Positions 34,143 to 43,509 of a DNA stretch of 64,000 nt are shown here, in pieces. Every line of letters begins with the position of its first letter. The stretch's first letter is position 1. The stretch comes from JAVJSD01 sp040219575. GTDB lineage: Bacteria > Planctomycetota > Planctomycetia > Pirellulales > Pirellulaceae. The notes under the pieces were generated by a model that saw nothing but the letters and a program-made list of their open reading frames with translations, was not told the DNA's origin and made no database searches. The stretch covers positions 62,001 to 126,000 of the forward strand of contig JAVJSD010000014.1 in assembly GCA_040219575.1 (NCBI GenBank), written 5' to 3'. Made by a program: the position numbers and the translations under genes.

Positions 34143-34640
34143 GTGAGCAAAGTCAGCCAAGTGGTCCTCGCATGGATGGTGATCGCGGTGTGCGGCGCAA
34201 CGGCCGTCGCCCAAAACTCCGAGGACTTCGCCGCCGGACTGAAGGGCCGCTGGAAGTCGGACTGGCAGCGCACGAAGAAGCACATCGACGCCGACTGCAA
34301 GCTCACCGACGACCAACTCTCCGCGTTGCGTCAGCTCGTGGGAAAAATGACGGTCCAGTACGACGACAAGCACGTCGTCCATTCAATGCCGGAGATCCGC
34401 TTCCGGGGCAAGGATGGAAGTGAAATTGTGATGGACGCCTGGACGACGACGGAGCCCCTCGAAGTACTCGGCCGCACCAAAATGCAGATCGCCTTCCGCA
34501 ATCAGGCGATCGAGCCGCTTACGGACGACTCGATTGGGCTGCTCACGTTCGACGACGACGACACTTACTGGGTGTACATGGCGGGGTTTCACGTCCGCGA
34601 GTACTTCCGCCGGGTTCCGGCGGAAACCGGGAAGCAATAG
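34143..34640 (+). CDS. Secreted protein of unknown function
   Basis: 165 residues, starting at a GTG with CAGGAGC ribosome site 5' of it. Signal peptide about 1-23 (ending A-V-A-Q). The mature part has a Lys/Arg/Asp-rich helix, a V-R-Q-L-type amphipathic segment and a beta-rich C-terminal half with four acidic residues in a row (D-D-D-D). It resembles small lipocalin-like or DUF-type stress proteins of planctomycetes, but no family is recognised. It is convergent with leuD. Confidence 0.65.
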   Translation: MSKVSQVVLAWMVIAVCGATAVAQNSEDFAAGLKGRWKSDWQRTKKHIDADCKLTDDQLSALRQLVGKMTVQYDDKHVVHSMPEIRFRGKDGSEIVMDAWTTTEPLEVLGRTKMQIAFRNQAIEPLTDDSIGLLTFDDDDTYWVYMAGFHVREYFRRVPAETGKQ

Positions 34641-34665
34641 CTTGCGGCGCCGACGCCCAGCGCGA

Positions 34666-35274
34666 TCACTTGATCGAAGGCAGCACGTGCTGCGATTCGA
34701 ACGCGTCGATCTTGTCGGCGTGCTGGAGGGTCAGCGCGATGTCGTCCAGTCCGTTCAGCAGGCAGTGCCGGCGGAATTCGTCGATTTCGAAGGCGGCGGA
34801 GAAACCGGCGTCGTCGCGCACTTCTTGCTTCTCCAGGTCGACGGTCAAGCGGTACGGCGCGTTGTCGGCGGCCCGCCGGAAGATCTCGCTCACCTGTTCT
34901 TCGCTGAGGCGGACCGGCAGCACGCCGTTCTTGAAGCAGTTGTTGTAGAAGATGTCGGCGAAGCTGGGGGCGATCACGCTGCGAAAGCCGTAGTCGGCCA
35001 GCGCCCAAACGGCGTGTTCGCGACTGCTGCCGCTGCCGAAGTTCCGTCGCGCGACCAGGATCGACGCCCCTTCCACCTCCGGTTGATTCAATTCGAAGTC
35101 CGGATTCGGATGCCCCACGCCGTCGTCGGTGTACCGCCAGTCGAAGAACAAGAACTCGCCGAAGCCGGTCCGTTCAATCCGCTTGAGAAACTGCTTGGGG
35201 ATGATCTGATCGGTATCGACATTCGCCCGATCCATCGCCGCAACGACGCCGGTATGGGTGGTGAAGGATTGCAT
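34666..35274 (-). CDS. leuD: 3-isopropylmalate dehydratase small subunit (LeuD)
   Basis: 202-residue small subunit of isopropylmalate isomerase, the second step of leucine synthesis, in the cytoplasm. The swivelling-domain motifs are present: N-V-D-T-D-Q-I-I-P near 19-27, V-A-R-R-N-F-G-S-G-S-S-R-E-H near 74-87 (the loop that reaches the active site), and A-P-S-F-A-D-I-F-Y-N-N near 107-117. Length is typical. LeuC is encoded upstream on the same strand with a hairpin in the 144-bp gap, so the pair is probably an operon with possible differential expression. Confidence 0.97.
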   Translation of the reverse strand: MQSFTTHTGVVAAMDRANVDTDQIIPKQFLKRIERTGFGEFLFFDWRYTDDGVGHPNPDFELNQPEVEGASILVARRNFGSGSSREHAVWALADYGFRSVIAPSFADIFYNNCFKNGVLPVRLSEEQVSEIFRRAADNAPYRLTVDLEKQEVRDDAGFSAAFEIDEFRRHCLLNGLDDIALTLQHADKIDAFESQHVLPSIK

Positions 35275-35335
35275 AGGGATTTTCTCGATTCGATGTATTG
35301 GATTCGTGTTCGATGGAAGGCGTCGTCATCGCCCA

Positions 35336-35389
35336 CCTTGCTGGCGCTACGGGCTCGACGGCGATTCCGAGCCGGCAGCGCCAGCAAGG
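35336..35389. promoter_or_regulatory. Stable hairpin between leuC and leuD
   Basis: CCTTGCTGGCGCT (35336-35348) pairs exactly with AGCGCCAGCAAGG (35377-35389), with a second inner pairing of GGCTCG and CGAGCC. It could protect or terminate the leuC transcript or simply be a dispersed repeat. It is not a member of the bipartite palindrome family. Confidence 0.5.
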
Positions 35390-35418
35390 AGGAATCGGCG
35401 TCGTAGCTGCGACAGATA

Positions 35419-36831
<1,413 letters not shown>

Positions 36832-36888
36832 CGCAATGCTCGAATACGTAGGGGAAGGCGGGCGCCGGCTGAAGCCGTGTTGCGGAAG

Positions 36889-36944
36889 TCGCCAGACTTC
36901 CGAAGTCCACTGCGCAGTCTCGGAACTCAGGCGAGTTCCGCGAC
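36889..36944. repeat. Bipartite palindromic element, copy G
   Basis: Starts GTTGCGGAAGTC, loop GCCA, and ends GGAACTC, loop AGGC, GAGTTCCGCGAC. The loop pairing GCCA/AGGC has one mismatch. It is in the divergent promoter region of leuC and the SPFH gene and is the last copy before the island. Confidence 0.75.
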
Positions 36945-37156
36945 GCAGACAGTTGCTTCGGGCTCGTCGCCCACAGGAGGCCGTAGCCCAAAGGTGGGTT
37001 CGCGGCGTCTACTCCGAATCCTTAAGTATACGCTTCCGGCCATCGAGCGGGAGGCGTCTCCGGGTGTCGGGCCGCGTGTGGCCTAAGCCGGGGGCGACTG
37101 ATATATTGCGTCTGGCAATTCTCGTCTCAAAGGCTTGTGTGGAAAGGACTATCGTC

Positions 37157-38581
37157 ATGGCGCTGATGGAAGTCATCGACTACTTCGACTCTTCCAATCG
37201 CACGCTGGTTCAGCGGGTGCCGCCCGAGGGCTCCGCCGACATCAAACTCGGCGCCCAGCTGATCGTGCAACAGAACCAGGAGGCGGTGTTCTTCCGCGAC
37301 GGCAAGGCGATGGACACCTTCAGCCCCGGCCGCTACACGCTGACCACCGCCAACGTGCCGATCATCACCCGGTTCTTGACGATCCCCTGGGACAAATCGC
37401 CGTTTCAGGCGCTGGTTTACTTCGTCGGCAAGCAGACGTTTCTCGATCAACGCTGGGGCACCCGGCAGCCGATTCCGCTGTCGGATCCTGATTTCGGCAT
37501 GGTCCGCCTGCGGGGCTTCGGCAAGTACTCGTTCCGCTGCGTCGATCCCGCGCTGTTGATCAACACGCTGGTCGGCACGCAGGGCAAATACTCCACCGAT
37601 CAGGTGACGGCGTTCCTCAAAGACCTGGTGGTGGCCCGGATGGCCGACCTGCTGGGCACGATGAAGATCCGCGTGCTCGACCTGGTCGGCAAGTACGACG
37701 AACTCGCCTCCGCCACCCGCGTGAAGGTCGCCGAGGACTTCGCCAAGTACGGCCTGGAACTGGTCGATTTCTTCATCAACGCCATCACGCCGCCCGAGGA
37801 AGTGCAGAAGGCGATCGACACCCGCAGCAGCATGGGGGCCATCGGCGATCTGCAAGCCTTCACCATGTACCAGGCCGCCAACAGCATGGCCAAGATGGCC
37901 GAACATGGCGGCGGACAGGGTGGAGGCGCGATGGGCATGGGGATGGGCGCCGGCTTCGGCATGATGATGCCCGGCATGATCCAACAGGCAATGCAGGCTC
38001 GCCAGGGACAGGCCCCGGCGCCCGGACAGGCGCCGACGCAAGGCGCGCCGACGGCGCCTTCACCGGCGACCGGTGCGGCGGCCGCAGGCACGGCGGCGGG
38101 CGCCGGTGCAGCGGCAGGCGCTGCAGCGCAGGCCAGCGGTTTCGACTTCGCCGACCTCTCGCCCGTCGCGATAGCGAAGGACCCGCAATCGCTGGTTCGC
38201 GAAGTCGCCAAGACGGCCGGCTGGCAGATGGACGAAGAAGCGAGCGAAATCCGCATCACCGTTCCCATCGGAAGCTTGCGCAAGCAGATCGTACACGTTC
38301 GCTTCGACCGCAAGGACGAGGAAGGGCACGACATGCTCTCGATCTCCTCGGTCTGCGGGCCGATTTCCGAGCAGAACGCGATGCTGCTGTTGCGCTACAA
38401 CACCAAACTGGTGCACGGCGCCTTCGCGGTGGAAAGCACCAGCGGCGGAGAAGTCGTCGTCGTGCAGGCCAACCACCTCGCCCAGGCCGCCGACGCCTTG
38501 GAGCTGACCCGCTCCATCACCTCCATCGCCTGGCAGGCCGACAAGGTCGAGGAAAAACTCCTCGGCGGCGACTCATACTAG
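37157..38581 (+). CDS. SPFH/Band 7 'virion core protein' family protein
   Basis: 474-residue protein of the SPFH/YdjI-like 'virion core protein' family. The SPFH domain covers about 20-230, with the F-R-D-G-K-A-M-D-T-F-S-P-G-R-Y-T-L-T-T-A-N motif near 48-68 (typical of this group) and a long helix about 165-220. A Met/Gly-rich, then Ala/Pro-rich low-complexity segment (about 240-330) separates it from a C-terminal alpha/beta domain of about 140 residues. There is no transmembrane segment. The ATG at 37157 has a GGAAAGG site 10 bp upstream. The TAG stop is immediately followed by the IS1380-type element. Confidence 0.85.
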   Translation: MALMEVIDYFDSSNRTLVQRVPPEGSADIKLGAQLIVQQNQEAVFFRDGKAMDTFSPGRYTLTTANVPIITRFLTIPWDKSPFQALVYFVGKQTFLDQRWGTRQPIPLSDPDFGMVRLRGFGKYSFRCVDPALLINTLVGTQGKYSTDQVTAFLKDLVVARMADLLGTMKIRVLDLVGKYDELASATRVKVAEDFAKYGLELVDFFINAITPPEEVQKAIDTRSSMGAIGDLQAFTMYQAANSMAKMAEHGGGQGGGAMGMGMGAGFGMMMPGMIQQAMQARQGQAPAPGQAPTQGAPTAPSPATGAAAAGTAAGAGAAAGAAAQASGFDFADLSPVAIAKDPQSLVREVAKTAGWQMDEEASEIRITVPIGSLRKQIVHVRFDRKDEEGHDMLSISSVCGPISEQNAMLLLRYNTKLVHGAFAVESTSGGEVVVVQANHLAQAADALELTRSITSIAWQADKVEEKLLGGDSY

Positions 38582-38694
38582 CCCCTAACCAAGCGAAGTT
38601 TCTGAGCCTCATTGGTCGGTTTTACGAAAAAACTCGAAAACTCTCGGCGGTTCTTGGGTAACTCAGGAGTGTAAGGCTTCCGAGTCGCCAACGC

Positions 38695-40239
38695 ATGGAG
38701 GGTTTTCGAGTGAAGATCAAGGTAAAGCGAAAGTTGGATCGTTGCAAGCGTCGCATTCAGCGACGCTTGGACAAGACGGATAATCGTGGTTGCGAACGGC
38801 CGATGTTCACGGCTTCGAATATCCATTACGAGATCTCCGACCGCACACGGGGCATCTCGGCTGGAGGCATTGGTTTGATTCACCTCCTGGTGAAGCACGT
38901 CGGATTGGTGGAGGCGATTGACGAGCACCTGCAACTGCTCAAGTGCCATCTTCCCTACCACGAATCCGATCATGTGCTGAACATCGCCTACAACCTGTTG
39001 GCGGGCGGGACCTGTCTGGAGCACCTGGAATTGCGACGCCAGGATGAGGTTTATCTCGACGCCCTGGGCGCCCGGCGGATTCCGGATCCCACCACCGCCG
39101 GCGACTTCTGCCGCCGCTTCAGCAGCGTCGACGTGCTCGCGCTGCAGGAAGTCTTCAACGAGACGCGAATCAAGGTCTGGAAGCAGCAAGACGACGCGTT
39201 CTTCCAACGGGCCGTCATCGACGCCGACGGCACGATGGTCGAGACCACCGGCCAGTGCAAACAGGGCATCGACATCAATCACAAAGGCCAGTGGGGATAT
39301 CACCCGCTGATCGTCTCCTTGGCCAACACGGGCGAGCCGTTGTACGTGGTCAATCGTCGCGGCAACCGGCCGAGTCACGAGGGCGCTCACTTCTACCTCG
39401 ACCAGGCCGTCGGCCACTGCCGGGCCGCCGGCTTTCGCGAGATCCTGCTGCGCGGCGACACCGACTTCTCGCAGACCGAGCATCTCGACAAGTGGGACGA
39501 CGACGGCGTGAAGTTCGTGTTCGGGATCGACGCCACGTCGAAACTGTACGAATTGGCCGAGCAATTGCCGCTCGACGCCTGGCGACGGCTCAAACGCGAG
39601 CAGCAGGAACCGCCCTCCAAACCGCGAGCCAAGCCGGACAACGTGAAGCAGGAGATCGTCGAGCAACGCGAGTTCAACAACATCCGCACGGTCCGCGAGT
39701 ACGTCGCCGAGTTCGACTATCAACCGCACGCCTGCCGCAAGAAGTACCGCATCGTCGTGGTCTGGAAAGACCTGGAGGAGTCTCAAGGGCAAAAGAAGTT
39801 GTTCGACTACACGCGCTGCTTCTTCTACATCACCAACCTGCGGGAGCCGCCGGCGACGGTGGTCAAGGAAGCCAACGGCCGCTGCAACCAGGAGAACCAC
39901 ATCCAGCAATACAAACACGGCGTGCCGGCGCTGACGGCCCCGCTGGACAACCTGGTCAGCAACTGGGCCTACATGGTGATGGCGTGCCTCGCCTGGAGCC
40001 TGAAGGCCTGGGCGGCGTTGCTGCTTCCGGAGCATCCGCGTTGGCAGGAGAAGCACCGTCAAGAAAAGCAGACGCTGCTGCGAATGGACTTCGCCACCTT
40101 CCGCAATGCGTTGTTGAACATCCCCGCGCAAATCGTTCACACAAGCCGCCGCATCATCTACCGGCTGCTTGCGTGGAATCCCTGGCAAGACGTGTTCTTT
40201 CGCTTGCTGGATCAACTCGCCCTACCGCTACGATGCTGA
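38695..40239 (+). CDS. IS1380-family transposase
   Basis: 514-residue DDE transposase of the IS1380 family. The N-terminal part has the family's L-L-A-G-G-T-C-L-E-H-L-E-L-R-R and I-P-D-P-T-T-A-G-D-F-C-R-R-F segments at about 100-140. The catalytic acids are in V-I-D-A-D-G-T (first Asp), L-R-G-D-T-D-F (second Asp) and C-N-Q-E-N-H-I (Glu), in the right order and spacing, so the enzyme appears intact. Starts at an ATG preceded by a purine-rich site. Confidence 0.92.
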   Translation: MEGFRVKIKVKRKLDRCKRRIQRRLDKTDNRGCERPMFTASNIHYEISDRTRGISAGGIGLIHLLVKHVGLVEAIDEHLQLLKCHLPYHESDHVLNIAYNLLAGGTCLEHLELRRQDEVYLDALGARRIPDPTTAGDFCRRFSSVDVLALQEVFNETRIKVWKQQDDAFFQRAVIDADGTMVETTGQCKQGIDINHKGQWGYHPLIVSLANTGEPLYVVNRRGNRPSHEGAHFYLDQAVGHCRAAGFREILLRGDTDFSQTEHLDKWDDDGVKFVFGIDATSKLYELAEQLPLDAWRRLKREQQEPPSKPRAKPDNVKQEIVEQREFNNIRTVREYVAEFDYQPHACRKKYRIVVVWKDLEESQGQKKLFDYTRCFFYITNLREPPATVVKEANGRCNQENHIQQYKHGVPALTAPLDNLVSNWAYMVMACLAWSLKAWAALLLPEHPRWQEKHRQEKQTLLRMDFATFRNALLNIPAQIVHTSRRIIYRLLAWNPWQDVFFRLLDQLALPLRC

Positions 40240-40374
40240 CGCATGCAACACGTGAAGTCGGAGTCTGGATGCTCCGATACCGCCGCCACGCCGAACCTTG
40301 AAACGCACGACCATGAGGACACGACAACCCGATTCCCACCCCGCAGCCGCCGGCCGCGCCGCTAAAACTGCGCA

Positions 40375-40414
40375 CCCCCGACTACACGAAAAACTAGCGA
40401 AAAAGCGTCGGGGG
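40375..40414. repeat. CCCCCGAC/GTCGGGGG inverted repeat at IS right end
   Basis: Exact 8-bp arms at 40375-40382 and 40407-40414 enclosing 24 nt that include the stop codon of the truncated TOPRIM-like ORF. It could be part of the IS end or a terminator. Part of this stretch resembles, in direct orientation, the sequence at 38624-38650 on the left side. Confidence 0.5.
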
Positions 40415-40672
40415 CTTCACTTGATTTAGGCCTAGATTTGTCCAGACAGCGGCAGCCTGTGCGTGCGTTTGAAAGTAGTCTCGATCCTCCACAGAGATCG
40501 CGACATTATTGCCAGCAAGATTTCGCAGGTAAGCCTTCACTCCACCCAATCCACCACTCCCGCCAGATGCTGCCATTTGGACGTTCAGATTGTGGTATTG
40601 GATAACGAGATTATCTAACACCCGATTATCAAGGCTGTTGTTGTTTCCTTCACAGACGAGATAGACGGACAT
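40394..40672 (-). pseudogene. Truncated TOPRIM-like (DUF4435-like) protein
   Basis: 92 codons. It begins M-S-V-Y-L-V-C-E-G-N, in which Glu8 after a hydrophobic strand is the first TOPRIM acid, and has V-E-D-R-D-Y near 61-66, a D-x-D motif that fits the second. A full TOPRIM nuclease of the DUF4435 kind needs about 250 residues; here the frame ends right after L-N-Q-V-K, with only six residues (P-P-T-L-F-R) read from the IS end. It looks like an effector that lost its C-terminal two thirds. Its ATG overlaps the stop of the ATPase gene (TAATG), the spacing of a two-gene operon. Confidence 0.55.
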
Positions 40673-41778
40673 TACTGTGGTCCCTCGGAACTCAGGTCAT
40701 CCAAGCTTCCGAGGTCGACGACAGAATCCGGGCGAACTGCATCACGCAGATATGGCGAATGGGTCGTGGCGATTATCTGATTGCCGTCACCCATTTGTGG
40801 AACAAGATGTAAGAGCTTTCGTTGCCATATGGGATGTTGATTGAGTTCTATTTCGTCGATCAGCACAATTGACTGGTGCATATGCTCAGCGACAAATCGA
40901 ATCAGCAACAACAGCACCATCTGTTCTCCGCTACTTAATCCGCTGTATGAGTATTCGTCACACCCATTACTAAAGAGGATGTCCAGCCCACCTCGATCGT
41001 CATCGCGGATTGGACCGACGATTTCGTGCGGAGCGCAGACTCGTGAGTATCGTTGCTTGATTCGGTCAAAATCACTCACTTGCTGATCGCGATACGGCGG
41101 CACCAAAGATCGGACTGCCAGATCAAGGAGAATGGTTTTGGGATCACTCGTTCTTCGATCCTTCGTTCCCGTAGGCATCGTCCCGTGAATGATGTTCCAG
41201 ACCCTTCGGGATACTGTCTTGGCGAATGCCGTACGCTGCTGATCGAAGGTGAAGACGCCTCCCACTTTCTCAAACCAATCCCAACCGACCCGTCGCGTCG
41301 AAAGCAAACGGGCGATCCGATACCGCCCCTTTAGCAGGGTCCAGCCGAGGCCAGGTTCGCACGTGCTGTAGCCATGCTCCGAACGCCCCTCGGGATCCGG
41401 GTACTCCCAGGTCAGTGCAACTTCCTGAGCGTTAGGCACTTCGTGCGGCAACTCGGCCAAATCAAATACGTGACGGACTGCTTCAATCTCGTCCGTCGTG
41501 AATCGAAGCCAACACGTAACCTTGGCGTGCAAAGCCCCTCGACGCACCACTGCCCAAGGAGCCCGCACAAAGTGCCGTCGCAGCGTTGGCATTTGCAGGG
41601 TGGGGCCAATTGCGGCAGCAATTGCGTCGAGGATAGTCGTCTTCCCGCAGGTGTTGGGGCCGACCAAAAGAGAGAATTCGCGCACCCTACCCATGGCGTC
41701 GGTGAAATCCAACACGAGCGGTTGGCCCTCTCCTCCGAGATGACGAAAATTCTCAATTTGCACTCTTGCAAGCTTCAT
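40672..41778 (-). CDS. ABC/SMC-like AAA ATPase (AAA_15/21 type, OLD/PARIS-like)
   Basis: 368-residue ATPase with an interrupted ABC-like fold: Walker A G-P-N-T-C-G-K-T at 40-47, ABC signature L-S-S-G-E-Q near 281-286, Walker B I-V-L-I-D-E at 304-309, and the His of T-T-H-S-P-Y near 340. It starts with K-L-A-R-V-Q-I-E-N-F-R-H-L, the first strand usual in RecF/OLD-type ATPases. Paired with the small TOPRIM-like gene behind it, the layout is that of two-gene defence systems such as PARIS (AriA/AriB) or split OLD-type nucleases. The ATPase itself looks complete. GC content is visibly lower than in the core genes. Confidence 0.85.
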   Translation of the reverse strand: MKLARVQIENFRHLGGEGQPLVLDFTDAMGRVREFSLLVGPNTCGKTTILDAIAAAIGPTLQMPTLRRHFVRAPWAVVRRGALHAKVTCWLRFTTDEIEAVRHVFDLAELPHEVPNAQEVALTWEYPDPEGRSEHGYSTCEPGLGWTLLKGRYRIARLLSTRRVGWDWFEKVGGVFTFDQQRTAFAKTVSRRVWNIIHGTMPTGTKDRRTSDPKTILLDLAVRSLVPPYRDQQVSDFDRIKQRYSRVCAPHEIVGPIRDDDRGGLDILFSNGCDEYSYSGLSSGEQMVLLLLIRFVAEHMHQSIVLIDEIELNQHPIWQRKLLHLVPQMGDGNQIIATTHSPYLRDAVRPDSVVDLGSLDDLSSEGPQ

Positions 41779-42179
41779 GTTCCGCTCTCGGTTCCATGAA
41801 AAACATTCCATCCGAACAGTGTTTCCGACCATTCAGATTATCGACGTGGTACACCGGCACTGCAAGTTCGGTTTTGGAATCGCCGGCACGCTCAGGGCAC
41901 ATAGGCACGGCTCGGAAAGTCAACCGAGCGCCGACGTTACGAGCCTGCTGCCAATTCGGAGCATTGCCTTTTTCGGCAGTCCGACTAGCTAGTTCCAGTC
42001 TTACTCAGACAGCCATGCCACGGCCGACGTTCACTCGGCACGAATGCTTGTCGGTTTGGTTAGCTGTCGGATGGGCAAATCGGCGGGTGTGAACCAGCCG
42101 GTCGAAACTATGCCGACTTTGAGCGGCGAAGAACGCCGGATTACTTGCTTCTGGCCCCCAGGATGGGTAGATTCGGCGG
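41779..42179. other. Intergenic region in the island
   Basis: 401 bp without supported gene. It contains the start-side region of the ATPase gene and reads in no frame as the missing N-terminus of the beta-lactamase-like gene that follows. Confidence 0.5.
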
Positions 42180-43130
42180 TTGCAGGACTCTCTACTTCGC
42201 GAACGCAGGGGTGCCTTCGGCGCAGCCAAGTCGGTTGACGACGTATTTCTGCTGGCCTCGATCTCCAAGCCAATCTTGGCGGCGGCCGTGATGAAGCTGT
42301 ACGACGAGGGGAAGTTCGGCCTGGACGATCCAGTGCAGAAGTTTCTCCCGGACTTCGTCGGCGACGGCCGCGAGAAGATCACGATGCGGCAATTGCTGAC
42401 GCACGTCTCGGGTCTGCCGGACCAGTTGCCCGAGAACTCCAAGCTCCGCGCGAGCCATGACCCGCTCTCGGAGTTCGTCGATGCGGCCATTCGCACGCCG
42501 CTGTTGTTCGAGCCGGGAACTCGCTACAGCTACTCAAGCATGGCCATCCTGCTGGCGAGCGAGGTTGCGCAGCGGATCACCGGCGCCGACTTTCCGACGC
42601 TTGTCGACGAGGCCATCTACAAACCTCTGGAGATGCGGCATTCAGCCATGGGCCTGGGGCGGCTGAAACTGGAAAACCTGATGCGCTGCCAGGTCGAACA
42701 GGCCGCGCCCGAGTCGGGTGCCGGCGACCCGGCGGCAAAGAAGTGGGACTGGAACAGCCCCTACTGGCGAAAGCTGGGCGCTCCATGGGGCGGCGCCCAC
42801 GGTTCGGCCCAGGACGTTGCCCGCTTCCTGGCGGAGTTTCTCCATCCGAGCGGCAAGACGCTCAAGCCGGAGACGGCGCGGTTGATGATCACCAACCAAA
42901 ACCGCCCGGGCATCCGCTCGCGCGGGCTGGGCTTCGACGTCGGCACGAATGCTGGGAGCCCCGGGTGCAGCGAAAAGACGTTCGGTCACGGCGGCTCGAC
43001 CGGCACGCTTTGCTGGTCCGACCCGGCGACCGACACGATCTGCGTCGTACTCACCACCCTGCCAACGCGGGCGGCCAATCCGCACCCACGCAACGTGGTG
43101 TCGGATCGGGTTGCGGAAGCGGTTGGGTGA
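42180..43130 (+). CDS. Serine beta-lactamase-fold hydrolase, N-terminus missing
   Basis: Class C beta-lactamase/esterase-like protein. The S-x-x-K motif, S-I-S-K, is at 27-30 of the reading from a TTG at 42180. Y-S-Y-S-S (in place of Y-x-N) and F-G-H-G-G-S-T-G-T (the K-T-G-like motif) follow at normal spacing. The family usually has about 60-70 residues before S-x-x-K; fewer than 30 are present, and no start with a good ribosome site exists. The gene is probably a 5'-truncated copy brought in with the island. It may still be read as a short product, but without a signal peptide. Confidence 0.7.
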   Translation: MQDSLLRERRGAFGAAKSVDDVFLLASISKPILAAAVMKLYDEGKFGLDDPVQKFLPDFVGDGREKITMRQLLTHVSGLPDQLPENSKLRASHDPLSEFVDAAIRTPLLFEPGTRYSYSSMAILLASEVAQRITGADFPTLVDEAIYKPLEMRHSAMGLGRLKLENLMRCQVEQAAPESGAGDPAAKKWDWNSPYWRKLGAPWGGAHGSAQDVARFLAEFLHPSGKTLKPETARLMITNQNRPGIRSRGLGFDVGTNAGSPGCSEKTFGHGGSTGTLCWSDPATDTICVVLTTLPTRAANPHPRNVVSDRVAEAVG

Positions 43131-43387
43131 GCGGCTGGGTTCGGCGCCATCAACAGAACGCTCGCCCACCGGAAAGTCGGTTGCGACGTCGGTCTGGCGC
43201 GGACGTCAACCGTGAAGAGCGGCTTGGTGTATCCATTCGCCGTTTGACTACGTGCGAGTGCCGACTTTGGTCTGGCAAGACTTTCTGTCTCGATCTTCCA
43301 CGTCCTCGCGGTCTACAGCCGCTCCTGAACGGATGTAGTCACGGTTGGCGATTTTATGCCAGATGTGTCTCTGAAAGGAGACATGGC

Positions 43388-43473
43388 ATGCAATCCTTGT
43401 CGATGGACTTGCGGGAGCGGGTAATTGCGGCGTACGACAGGGGCGATCGACGAAGACGAAGAACCGATCGCTG
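43388..43473 (+). pseudogene. IS630-type transposase remnant
   Basis: A short ORF reads S-M-D-L-R-E-R-V-I-A-A-Y-D-R-G, the N-terminal helix of IS630/Tc1-like transposases, then breaks in a low-complexity Arg/Asp run and stop. A good ribosome site, AAAGGAG, precedes its ATG. Nothing of the catalytic domain remains. The surrounding 43131-43509 region holds no other gene. Confidence 0.65.
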
Positions 43474-43509
43474 ATGAACCTGCGGCGGTGACCGATTGTG
43501 CAGAGCAAG

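Larger units (their letters stand above)
38582..40414 (+). mobile_element. IS1380-type insertion sequence (ends approximate)
   Basis: One transposase gene with about 110 bp on its left and 175 bp on its right. The left limit is set by the SPFH stop codon and the right by the point where the 92-residue ORF of the opposite strand loses protein-like sequence, at a CCCCCGAC/GTCGGGGG inverted repeat. Clear terminal inverted repeats were not found, so the ends may be off by tens of bases. It marks the boundary between the core part of the window and the accessory island. Confidence 0.7.

Noticed and set aside
38578..40396. CTAG on both sides of the IS as a target-site duplication
   Set aside because: A 4-bp palindrome is likely by chance, and the adjoining sequences do not form inverted repeats.
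38624..40414. Similar A-rich/GC-rich stretches at 38624-38650 and 40386-40414 as terminal repeats of the IS
   Set aside because: They are alike in direct, not inverted, orientation and have several mismatches and gaps, so they do not define the IS ends.
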